A DNA stretch of 64,000 nt, taken from the NCBI RefSeq assembly GCF_001273845.1, contig NZ_JHBW01000088.1:62001-126000 (forward strand), written 5' to 3'. Shown here in pieces: positions 1-7,366 of this stretch; positions within the stretch are counted from its first letter, which is position 1, and every line of letters starts with the position of its first letter. The translations under genes were made by a program, and so were the position numbers. Source of the stretch: Leucobacter musarum subsp. musarum (GTDB taxonomy: Bacteria; Actinomycetota; Actinomycetes; Actinomycetales; Microbacteriaceae). The notes below the pieces were generated by a model, which did no database searches, was not told the origin of the DNA, and worked only from the letters and a program-made list of their open reading frames with translations.

Positions 1-865
1 ACATGATCTCGGAGACCGAGGTGTACTCGCGGCGCACGAAGTCGACCCCGTAGGCCGACTTCACGTGCACGATGCCGACGATGTCGTCGACGCTGTCGCC
101 GAACACCGGGAACCGCGAGTGCCCCGTCTCGACGCTGCGCGCTACGACGTCGGCGGCGGTCGAGGTGCGGGGCAGCATCTCGGCGACGACGCGCGGCGTC
201 ATCACGTCTTCCGCGGTGCGCGAGGAGAACGAGAGCGTGCGGTGCAGCATGGTGGCGTCGTCGTGGTCGAGGGATCCCTCGAGCGCCGAGCGGCGCACGA
301 GGAAGCTGAGCTCCTCGGCCGTGCGGGCACCCGAAAGCTCTTCCTTCGGTTCGATGCCCATCGAGCGGATCAGACGGTTCGCCGTGCCGTTGAGCAGCGA
401 GACGACCGGCCGGAACAAGAAGGTGAAGCCGATTTGCAGCGGAATCACGACCTTCGAGGTCGCGAGCGGCACGGCGAGTGCGAAGTTCTTCGGGATCAGC
501 TCGCCGAAGATCATCGAGAAGAGCGTGGCGAGCACGATCGCGACGACCGCGCCGACACCGACGACACCCGCCTCGGGCACGCCGATGCTCATGAGCGGCC
601 CGCGCAGCAACGAGCTGATTGCGGGCTCGAACGTGTAGCCGGCGAGCAGCGTCGTCAGTGTGATGCCGAGCTGTGCCGCCGAGAGGTGGGTCGACGTGAT
701 CTTGAGCGCCGAGATCGTCGGCCCCAGTCGCCGCTCACCGCGGGCGCGGCGCTGCTCGAGCTCGGGGCGATCCAAGTTCACCAGTGCGAACTCGGACGCC
801 ACGAAGACGCCCGTGCCGAGCGTCAAGAGGACCCCCGCAAGGAGGCCCCAGATTTCCCCTGTCAT
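1..865 (-). CDS. CNNM/CBS-domain membrane protein (hemolysin C / CorC family), 3' part cut off by window edge
   Basis: The reading frame starts at ATG 865 behind a strong GGAGGTGA ribosome site and runs off the left edge, so about 288 codons are visible. The N-terminal part is a CNNM (DUF21) transmembrane domain: a first helix around residues 5-25, then hydrophobic segments around 55-75, 85-115 and 130-150, with the family phrase GELIPKNFAL. It continues into the first CBS domain (RFPVFGDSVDDIVGIVHVKS). Family members are thought to export or sense Mg2+/Co2+; the hemolysin name is historical. It is the first gene of a leftward unit, separated from the GntR gene by about 120 nt. Confidence 0.88.
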   Translation of the reverse strand, partial: MTGEIWGLLAGVLLTLGTGVFVASEFALVNLDRPELEQRRARGERRLGPTISALKITSTHLSAAQLGITLTTLLAGYTFEPAISSLLRGPLMSIGVPEAGVVGVGAVVAIVLATLFSMIFGELIPKNFALAVPLATSKVVIPLQIGFTFLFRPVVSLLNGTANRLIRSMGIEPKEELSGARTAEELSFLVRRSALEGSLDHDDATMLHRTLSFSSRTAEDVMTPRVVAEMLPRTSTAADVVARSVETGHSRFPVFGDSVDDIVGIVHVKSAYGVDFVRREYTSVSEIM

Positions 866-984
866 CGCTCACCTCCAACCAACGCTGAAAAGGTGAGCTT
901 CGTACTATGACCGGGTCTGTCGTCCATAGTCATCGAAATTACTGAGGAAAACCGTGAAAGTGCCGTGACGCGCCGTGCGGGTCG

Positions 985-1686
985 TCACGGGTCGAGTCGG
1001 TACGTCTCATTGAGGTGATGTCGGAGCAGCGCATCGAATCGCGCGAGCGATGCCTCGACGCTCGCCGCAGCATCGGAATCGAGTGGCGCGTGCGGTGCAT
1101 CGGAGTGCGCACCCGCGGCCTCGAGGGCGTCGAGCATGGCCGAGTGCTCGGCCAGAATCTCGTCGCTGCGATCAAAGAGTCGCTGCCCGTAACTGAAGAG
1201 CAGGAAGCGTTGGCGATCCGCCAATCGGTCGTAGAGCTCGGTGAGCACGGCGTTGCGCGCTGCGGTGACGAATGAGCGATGAAAGTCGATGCTGAGTTCC
1301 ACGAACGCCGGCAGGTCGCGCGCCTCGAGGCGCTCGCGCTGAGCCGGCAACTGCTCACGAAGTGCCACAGCCGTGCGGCGGCGCAGCGTCGGGCACGCCG
1401 AACGCACCGCGCCCGACTCGAGCAGCACCTTCGACTGCGCCAGATCGGCGACCGACTGCGCACTCACCTCGCGCACGAGTGCGCCCCGCTTGGGATAGAT
1501 GGTGAGCCAGCCCTCGTCTTGCAGCCGGATGAGTGCCGCGCGCACGGGGGTTCTGCTCACGCCCACCGATGCGGCGATGGTGGACTCGCTGAGCATGGTG
1601 CCGCCGACATATGCGCCCGTGAGGATGTCGTCGAGCACGGTGCGGTACGCGCGGTCGGCGGCGGAGTCCGTGGAGGCAACGTGCAT
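985..1686 (-). CDS. GntR-family (FCD-type) transcriptional regulator
   Basis: A 233-aa protein. The N-terminal winged helix-turn-helix reads ESTIAASVGVSRTPVRAAL followed by LQDEGWLTIYPKRGALV, the standard GntR signature. The C-terminal half is an all-helical FCD-like ligand domain with the metal-site type phrase FHRSFVTAARN. ATG 1686 is preferred to the in-frame ATG 165 nt upstream because it follows GGAGGGCGGAG and sits right before the helix-turn-helix. The perfect palindrome at 1729-1747 lies just upstream, so it probably controls itself and the divergent thiol-redox pair. The effector is unknown. Confidence 0.88.
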   Translation of the reverse strand: MHVASTDSAADRAYRTVLDDILTGAYVGGTMLSESTIAASVGVSRTPVRAALIRLQDEGWLTIYPKRGALVREVSAQSVADLAQSKVLLESGAVRSACPTLRRRTAVALREQLPAQRERLEARDLPAFVELSIDFHRSFVTAARNAVLTELYDRLADRQRFLLFSYGQRLFDRSDEILAEHSAMLDALEAAGAHSDAPHAPLDSDAAASVEASLARFDALLRHHLNETYRLDP

Positions 1687-1728
1687 GGTGACTATTCTCC
1701 GCCCTCCCAGATCGAACTCAGTCCGCTC

Positions 1729-1747
1729 AGGATACATCTTGTATCCT
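1729..1747. promoter_or_regulatory. Perfect palindrome: likely GntR operator overlapping two divergent -10 boxes
   Basis: AGGATACATCTTGTATCCT is an 8-3-8 perfect inverted repeat. Each arm carries TATCCT, a -10 hexamer, one reading right (1742-1747) and one left (1734-1729). The right-hand hexamer ends 6 nt before GTG 1754, implying leaderless expression of the DsbA-like gene. GntR/FCD regulators commonly bind short palindromes of the T.GTATAC.A kind. The assignment to the adjacent regulator is inferred. Confidence 0.6.
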
Positions 1748-1753
1748 AGATGC

Positions 1754-2527
1754 GTGTCGCAGCAATCATCCTCCTCACGCACCGCCAACCGTCGCCTGAA
1801 ATCGTGGCTCTTCCTCGCAGCCGCCGTCATCGTCTTCCTCGGTGTCGTCATCTTCGCTCAAGCGTCAATGAACAACGGCACCGGGTCGTTCGGGGCTGGG
1901 GCGAAGCAAGGCAAATCCGCCTCAGACGGAAGCGGCGCGAGCGCGGAAGACGCCGCATCGCCCGCCGGGTTCGAGACCCGAGACCCGGCCGACCCGATGG
2001 CGATCGGTGACGTCGATGCGCCCGTCGTGCTCGTCGAGTGGACCGACATGCGCTGCCCCTACTGCGCCGTGTTCAACCAGGAGACGCTGCCGACCATCGT
2101 CGATGAGTACGTCGAATCGGGCCAGGTGCGCATTGAAGTGCGCGACGTCGCGTTCTTCGGCGAGGAGTCGGAGATCGCATCGGTTGCCGCCCGCGCCGCC
2201 GGCGAACAGGGCAAGTTCATCGAGTACCTCGACGCCGTCTATGCGGCGGCGCCCGCCGAGGGGCACCCCGACCTGCCGGTCGGTCAGCTCATCGGCTTCG
2301 CGAAAGAGGTCGGGGTGCCCGATATCGCGAAGTTCAAAGCCGACCTCGCAGATCCGGCACTGCGCGCCGCGGTGCAGCAGAGCACGTCGACCGCGCAGCA
2401 ACTCGGAGTCACCGGGGTGCCGTTCTTCGCCGTCGGCACCAACGCGCTGTCGGGTGCGCAGCCGATCGACGCGTTCCGCGACTTCCTCGACACCGCCATC
2501 GAAGCGGCTCCCGACTCGGCCGCCTGA
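1754..2527 (+). CDS. DsbA-like membrane-anchored thioredoxin-fold oxidoreductase
   Basis: A 257-aa protein. A single transmembrane segment at about residues 16-36 (WLFLAAAVIVFLGVVIFAQ) anchors a periplasmic/extracytoplasmic DsbA/thioredoxin-4 domain with the active site MRCPYCAVFN (CPYC) and the cis-Pro loop GVTGVPFFAVG. It probably oxidises or isomerises disulfides in exported proteins. Start GTG 1754 is chosen because it lies 6 nt after the TATCCT hexamer and directly precedes the basic N-terminus of the anchor; the longer frame upstream overlaps the divergent gene. The ccdA gene follows after 2 nt, so the two are surely co-transcribed. Confidence 0.88.
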   Translation: MSQQSSSSRTANRRLKSWLFLAAAVIVFLGVVIFAQASMNNGTGSFGAGAKQGKSASDGSGASAEDAASPAGFETRDPADPMAIGDVDAPVVLVEWTDMRCPYCAVFNQETLPTIVDEYVESGQVRIEVRDVAFFGEESEIASVAARAAGEQGKFIEYLDAVYAAAPAEGHPDLPVGQLIGFAKEVGVPDIAKFKADLADPALRAAVQQSTSTAQQLGVTGVPFFAVGTNALSGAQPIDAFRDFLDTAIEAAPDSAA

Positions 2528-2529
2528 TC

Positions 2530-3378
2530 GTGGAACTCGGTCTGCTCGGAGCGTTTCTCGGCGGCGTGCTCACGCTGCTGAGCCCCTGCTCGGTGATGCT
2601 GCTGCCGGCGTTCTTCTCGTACGCGTTCACCTCACCGGGGGCGATGGTCGCCCGCACCGGCGTGTTCTACCTTGGGCTCATCACCACGCTCGTGCCGCTC
2701 GGCGTGCTGGCCGGCACGCTCGGTGCGTTCGTCAACGCGCACCGCGACGGCTTCGTGCTGGTCGCCTCGATCGTCGTCATCGCGCTCGGCGCACTGCTGC
2801 TGCTGAACGTGCCGCTGCCGTTCATTCGGGGCCGCGAGGGTGACGGTGGCGGCACGACCGCGCTCTCCGTCTACGCGCTCGGCACGATCTACGGCCTCGC
2901 GGGGGTCTGCGCCGGCCCGCTGCTCGGCGCCGTGCTCACGGTCGCCGCGGTCTCGGGCAACGCGCTGCTCGGCGGGGTGACGCTGCTCGTCTTCGCGGCG
3001 GGCATGGCCCTGCCGCTGCTGCTGCTGAGCCTTTTGTGGACGCGCCTGCCGTTCGTGCGCCGCATCGTGCGGCCCCGCGAGGTGCGCATCGGGTGGTGGC
3101 GCAACACCTGGACCGGCATCATCGGCGGCGTGCTCACCATCGGCATCGGCGTGTTCATGCTGGTGACGCGCGGCACCACGAGCCTCGGCGGGGTGCTCGG
3201 CGCCTCCGATCAGGTGCGCCTCGAAGGGTGGGTGCTCGAGCAGTCGCGATCCGTACCCGACTTCGTTGTCGTCGGCGTCGTGCTCGCGATTGCGGCTATC
3301 GCGCTGTGGTGGTCGCGGCGTCGTGCGCGGCTCGTGCGGCAGCGCGCTGAGCCCGCTGCGCCCGCATCGCTACGTTGA
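2530..3378 (+). CDS. ccdA: CcdA-type cytochrome c biogenesis / thiol:disulfide transmembrane protein
   Basis: A 282-aa polytopic membrane protein of the DsbD gamma / CcdA family, which moves reducing power from cytoplasmic thioredoxin across the membrane. The first redox motif LLSPCSVMLLPAF lies in helix 1 and the paired cysteine in YGLAGVCAGPLLGAVLT. About six helices are visible, as is usual, with an arginine-rich C-terminal tail. The start is GTG 2530, 2 nt after the stop of the DsbA-like gene. With that neighbour it forms a complete electron relay: CcdA supplies electrons and the CPYC protein is the likely partner. Confidence 0.9.
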   Translation: MELGLLGAFLGGVLTLLSPCSVMLLPAFFSYAFTSPGAMVARTGVFYLGLITTLVPLGVLAGTLGAFVNAHRDGFVLVASIVVIALGALLLLNVPLPFIRGREGDGGGTTALSVYALGTIYGLAGVCAGPLLGAVLTVAAVSGNALLGGVTLLVFAAGMALPLLLLSLLWTRLPFVRRIVRPREVRIGWWRNTWTGIIGGVLTIGIGVFMLVTRGTTSLGGVLGASDQVRLEGWVLEQSRSVPDFVVVGVVLAIAAIALWWSRRRARLVRQRAEPAAPASLR

Positions 3379-3463
3379 TGCGCTTCGCATTCAGTGCGAC
3401 GACCGCCGAAGCGATAACGCCGGGGAGCGTCATGGTCAGGATGATGATGGCTTGAGGTTCCAT
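3296..3463 (-). CDS. Possible 55-aa small membrane protein, antisense to the ccdA 3' end
   Basis: ATG 3463 opens a short frame beginning MEPQAIIILTMTLPGVIASA, one good hydrophobic helix (residues 3-27) with a basic, arginine/alanine-rich tail. A TACGCT hexamer (3476-3471) ends 7 nt before the ATG, the leaderless arrangement seen at many genes here. The last 83 nt overlap the ccdA 3' end in antisense, and the tail could be a shadow of the ccdA coding strand. Support is the hydrophobic stretch and the promoter position only. Confidence 0.4.
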   Translation of the reverse strand: MEPQAIIILTMTLPGVIASAVVALNAKRINVAMRAQRAQRAAARAAHDAATTTAR

Positions 3464-3549
3464 GTGTTCCAGCGTAGAAAATGGACGATGAGGCGGCATC
3501 CGCCGCAGGAATGAATCCGATCCGCCGCGAGGCGGAGAGAGCGAGCATC

Positions 3550-4143
3550 ATGCGCATCTTGATCGTTGGAGCTTCGGGCCACGTGGGATCGGCCGCAGCG
3601 CGGGCGCTGAGCGCCAAGCACGAGGTCGTCGGGCTCAGCCGCAGCACCGACCCCGCAATTGATCTGCTTGATCCCGAGTCGATTCGCGCCGTCTTCGATC
3701 GTCTCGGTCGCTTCGACGCCGTGGTCTCGGCGTTCGGCTCCGCGCCATTCAAGCCGGCGCCCGAGCTGACCACCGAAGACCTCGAGTCTGCCTTCCGGGG
3801 CAAGGTGCTCAGCCAGCTCTCGCTCGTGCGCATCGGCCTCGAATTCGTCGAGGATCACGGGTCGTTCACGCTCACCACGGGCATTCTGGCGCGCGAGTCG
3901 CTGCCTGCCGGGGCCGCTGCCGCGATGGCGAACGGTGCGGTCGAATCGTACGTGCGCTCGGCGGGCAACGAGCTGCCGCGCGGGATCCGCCTGAACGTCG
4001 TCAGCCCGAACGTGCTCGCGTCGGCGACCGGGTACCACGAGGCGTTCGCGGGGTTCGAGCCGGTCTCCGATGAACGCGTGGGTCTTGCTTACGTGCGCTC
4101 GGTCGAGGGCAACGACACTGGCCGTACCTACCCCGTCGGCTGA
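3550..4143 (+). CDS. Short-chain dehydrogenase/reductase-like protein lacking the catalytic Tyr-Lys pair
   Basis: A 197-aa Rossmann-fold protein. The nucleotide-binding loop GASGHVGSAAARAL is at residues 7-20 and NVVSPNVLAS near the C-terminus matches the SDR PG-motif region. Where SDRs carry YxxxK this protein has MANGAVESYVRSAGNEL, so the catalytic tyrosine and lysine are absent. A known subgroup of short SDR-like proteins shows this and its activity is unclear. ATG 3550 is chosen because it immediately precedes the first beta strand (MRILIVG) and follows GGCGGAGAGAG; the ORF could open 69 nt earlier but without homologous sequence. Confidence 0.78.
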   Translation: MRILIVGASGHVGSAAARALSAKHEVVGLSRSTDPAIDLLDPESIRAVFDRLGRFDAVVSAFGSAPFKPAPELTTEDLESAFRGKVLSQLSLVRIGLEFVEDHGSFTLTTGILARESLPAGAAAAMANGAVESYVRSAGNELPRGIRLNVVSPNVLASATGYHEAFAGFEPVSDERVGLAYVRSVEGNDTGRTYPVG

Positions 4144-4269
4144 AGCGGGTCGCTCGCCGATCGCCGTGTCGGCTGCGAAGCACCCGGGCGCAGTGGATTT
4201 CGGGGCTGGTTGCAGGCATGCTGTTCGTGGTGCACAGCAGCACCATCCCTAACTGAAGGAACGATATTC

Positions 4270-5646
4270 ATGTCCAAGTACCGGGTGCAGAATCCTGCCA
4301 CGGGTGAGGTTCTCGAGACGTTCGAGGCCGCCACCGATGTGCAGATCGAGGAGGCGCTCGCAAGCGCCGACGCCGTATACCGGGAATGGCGGGAGCGGAG
4401 CGTGCAAGAGCGCGCCGCGGTCGTCAAACGGGTCGCCGAGATCTTCATCGAGCGCAAAGACGAGCTCGCTCGTCTGATTGCGCTCGAGATGGGTAAGTCG
4501 ATCGCGGAGTCGATCGATGAGGTCGAGTTTGCGGCGCAGATCATCGACTATTACGCGGTGTACGGCCCGAGCCTCATCACGGATGCCGAGATCCCGAGCA
4601 CCATTCCGGGCAAGGCCATCATCGAGCACCTGCCTGTCGGCACGCTGCTCGGCGTGATGCCGTGGAACTTCCCGTACTATCAGGTCGCCCGCTTCGCGGC
4701 ACCGAACCTGGTGCTCGGTAACACGATCTTGCTGAAGCACGCCGACGTCTGCGCGCGGTCGGCGCTGACGATCCAGGAGATCATGGAAGAGGCTGGCGTT
4801 CCCGTCGGCGGCTACCAGAACGTCTTCGCGTCGCACGACCAGATCGCGACGATCATCGCTGACTCACGCGTGCAGGGCGTCTCGCTCACCGGCTCCGAGC
4901 GTGCCGGCGCGATCATCGGTGCGCAGGCCGGTTCGAACCTGAAGAAGGCTGTGCTCGAGCTCGGCGGCATCGACGCGATGGTCGTGCTCGACTCCGACGA
5001 CGTGGCCGACGTCGCGAAGCAGGCCTGGGACTTCCGCGTCTACAACGCGGGGCAGGTGTGCAACTCGAACAAGCGCCTCATCGTGATGGATGACATCTAC
5101 GACGAGTTCGTCGCCGAGCTCGTGAAGCTCGCCGAGGGCCTCGTGCCGGGCGATCAGCTCGACCTGCAGGAGGGGCAGTTCGTGCCCCTCTCGTCGCGTG
5201 CGGCGGCTGAGACCGTTGATGCTCAGGTGCAGAAGGCGGTGTCCGAGGGGGCGAAGCTGCTCGCCGGCGGCGTGCTCTCCGATGGACCTGCGGCGTACTA
5301 CTCGCCCGCGGTGCTCGTTGATGTGCCGCGCGATTCCGAGTCGTACGGGGTCGAGATCTTCGGCCCGGTTGCCACGGTCTACAAGGTGTCGAGCGACGAG
5401 GAAGCGCTTGAGCTCGCCAACGACTGCGCGTTGGGTCTCGGCGGCTCGGTGTTCTCGACCGATGAGGCGCGCGCTGCGCGCGTCGCGTCGAAGCTCGAGA
5501 CCGGTATGAGCCACGTGAACATCATCGCGGCGGAGTCGGCCGAGTTGCCGTTCGGTGGTGTGAAGCACTCGGGCTTCGGTCGCGAGATGGGCCCGATCGG
5601 TATCGGGGAGTTCGCGAACAAGCGCTTGTACTTCGTCGCGAAGTAG
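4270..5646 (+). CDS. NAD(P)-dependent aldehyde dehydrogenase (succinate-semialdehyde dehydrogenase Sad/YneI type)
   Basis: A 458-aa aldehyde dehydrogenase, close to the length of E. coli Sad/YneI. Visible are the substrate-tunnel phrase GVMPWNFPYYQ (about residues 132-142), the catalytic glutamate in LELGGIDAMVVL, the catalytic cysteine in NAGQVCNSNKR, and the C-terminal LPFGGVKHSGFGREMG. It oxidises an aldehyde, probably a semialdehyde, to the acid. ATG 4270 follows GAAGGA. A strong terminator hairpin follows the stop. The APC permease and amidohydrolase downstream suggest catabolism of an amine or amide, which is inferred; the exact substrate is not readable. Confidence 0.92.
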   Translation: MSKYRVQNPATGEVLETFEAATDVQIEEALASADAVYREWRERSVQERAAVVKRVAEIFIERKDELARLIALEMGKSIAESIDEVEFAAQIIDYYAVYGPSLITDAEIPSTIPGKAIIEHLPVGTLLGVMPWNFPYYQVARFAAPNLVLGNTILLKHADVCARSALTIQEIMEEAGVPVGGYQNVFASHDQIATIIADSRVQGVSLTGSERAGAIIGAQAGSNLKKAVLELGGIDAMVVLDSDDVADVAKQAWDFRVYNAGQVCNSNKRLIVMDDIYDEFVAELVKLAEGLVPGDQLDLQEGQFVPLSSRAAAETVDAQVQKAVSEGAKLLAGGVLSDGPAAYYSPAVLVDVPRDSESYGVEIFGPVATVYKVSSDEEALELANDCALGLGGSVFSTDEARAARVASKLETGMSHVNIIAAESAELPFGGVKHSGFGREMGPIGIGEFANKRLYFVAK

Positions 5647-5662
5647 GCGTTCGTCGCTGATC

Positions 5663-5700
5663 AGCGGGCCGCGGGGTGGAAAGCCACCTCGTGGCCCGCT
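5663..5700 (+). terminator. Rho-independent-type hairpin after the aldehyde dehydrogenase gene
   Basis: The arms AGCGGGCC and GGCCCGCT pair, and inside them GGTGG pairs with CCACC around an AAAG loop. A short T-containing run (TTGTCGTT) follows. It starts 17 nt after the stop codon at 5646, so termination of the upstream transcript is the natural reading. Confidence 0.65.
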
Positions 5701-5840
5701 TGTCGTTGGTGGCACGGAACGCAGCGCCGGCGCTCACGCCCGCGTCATGCGACTCGGCCCGAATCGTCATGTTGTCGCGAGCTCAGCCGCCGTACCTTGG
5801 CACTGGCGCGATCGTTGCGCCACTCAGCGAGGAGGATCAC

Positions 5841-7286
5841 ATGGGCGAGCGCACGGGCAGTTTCAAGCGGGTGCTTTCCCTGCGGCACCTGGTCGCGTTC
5901 GGTCTCGCGTATCTCGCCCCGACGGTGGTCTTCAACTATTACGGCATCGCCACGAGCCTGACCGGCGGCATGATGGCGCTCGCGTATCTCGTGACGATGG
6001 CCGCGATGTTCTTCACCGCCTATTCGTACGCGCAGATGGTCAAAGCTTTTCCGATTTCGGGATCGGCGTACACCTACGTGCAGCGAGCGGTGAACCCGTG
6101 GGCCGGCTTCGCTGCGGGCTGGGTGCTGCTGCTCGACTATCTGCTGCTGCCGATGATTTGCTACCTGCTCTTCGGCGTCTACATGAACGAGTACGTGCCG
6201 CAGGTGCCCGTGTTCGTCTGGGTGATCCTCGCCGCCGTCTTCGGCATGGGCATCAACATTCTGGGCGCTCGGGTGTCGGGCCGCGTGAACGTCGTGCTGG
6301 TGACGGCGCAGGTGCTGTTCTGCGTGGTGCTGGTCGGCCTCATTATCGGGTTCGTGCTCGGCGGGGGCGGCAGCGGCCACCTCTTCGTGCCCGAGGCCAT
6401 TCTCGATCTGGCCCGGTTCGACGGCGGCAACCTGCTGTGGGCGAGCTCGATTCTCGCGGTCTCGTTCCTCGGGTTCGATGCCGTCTCGACGCTTGCCGAA
6501 GAAGCGCACGAGCCCCAGCGCACGCTGCCCCGCGCCATCATGATCGTGTGCATCGGCGCCGGCATCGCCTTTGCGGTGATCGCCTACTTCCTGCAGATCG
6601 CCTGGCCGAACGCCTACGCCGAGATCGTTGACGCCGACACGGGAATCTTCGAGCTCCTGCCGCAGATCGGCGGCGAACCGCTGGCGTTCTCGTTCTTCCT
6701 CACCGATCAGCTCGCGAGCATCCTCGCGGGCACCGCAGCGATCACCGCGGTGTCGCGCGTGCTCTACAGCATGGGCCGCGACGGCATCCTGCCGCGGCGG
6801 TTCTTCGGGCGCCTGTCGCCTCGCTTCGGCACCCCCGTCGGCAACATCGTGCTCACGGGCCTCATCTCGCTGACCGCGATCTTCTACGCCGAGAACCTGT
6901 TCGGAGCGGCGTCGCTCACGAGCTTCGGCGCGATCACCGGGTTCATCATGGTCAACTACGCGGTCTTCAACCATTACTTCGTGCGCGAGGGGCGTCGCGC
7001 ACTGGCCGACATCGGCAGGTACCTGGTGCTCCCGGCGGTCGGCATCGCGGTCAATGCTGTGCTCTGGTTTAACATCGATGCGCACGCCAAGATTCTGGGC
7101 GGCATCTGGCTCGCGATCGGCGTCGTCTACCTCGCGTTCGCGACGCGCGGGTTCAAGACCCCACCCGCCGGCATTCAGTTCGACGAGGCCGCAGACGGTG
7201 ACGACGACAGCGGCAGTGGTGCGGCTCGTGCAGAGGTGACCAACGTCGACCCAGCTTCGGTGAATGCCCCGGGCGGGCCGCGCTGA
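5841..7286 (+). CDS. APC-superfamily amino acid/polyamine permease
   Basis: A 481-aa transporter with about 12 hydrophobic segments. The first helix contains HLVAFGLAYLAPTVVFNYYG, the substrate/Na+ site region of APC carriers, and FPISGSAYTYVQ is the typical helix 2-3 loop. FLGFDAVSTLAEEAHEPQRT is the conserved helix 6-7 region. ATG 5841 follows GAGGAGGATCAC. A second, clearly related permease lies at 40841-42262. The amidohydrolase gene follows after 80 nt, so the permease probably imports that enzyme's substrate. The sequence most resembles YhdG/PuuP-like carriers; the substrate is not determined. Confidence 0.9.
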   Translation: MGERTGSFKRVLSLRHLVAFGLAYLAPTVVFNYYGIATSLTGGMMALAYLVTMAAMFFTAYSYAQMVKAFPISGSAYTYVQRAVNPWAGFAAGWVLLLDYLLLPMICYLLFGVYMNEYVPQVPVFVWVILAAVFGMGINILGARVSGRVNVVLVTAQVLFCVVLVGLIIGFVLGGGGSGHLFVPEAILDLARFDGGNLLWASSILAVSFLGFDAVSTLAEEAHEPQRTLPRAIMIVCIGAGIAFAVIAYFLQIAWPNAYAEIVDADTGIFELLPQIGGEPLAFSFFLTDQLASILAGTAAITAVSRVLYSMGRDGILPRRFFGRLSPRFGTPVGNIVLTGLISLTAIFYAENLFGAASLTSFGAITGFIMVNYAVFNHYFVREGRRALADIGRYLVLPAVGIAVNAVLWFNIDAHAKILGGIWLAIGVVYLAFATRGFKTPPAGIQFDEAADGDDDSGSGAARAEVTNVDPASVNAPGGPR

Positions 7287-7366
7287 TCCGGCACCCGCCG
7301 CCCGCTACCTCGTTGTCGCGCTGCCCCACGCCACCTCGTCACGTTCGATCGATCGGAGATCTTCCC

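Noticed and set aside
5745..7085. Long antisense frame (446 codons) opposite the APC permease
   Set aside because: High GC makes long open antisense frames. The product is rich in Arg/His/Asp without any fold signature, and the permease on the other strand is certain.
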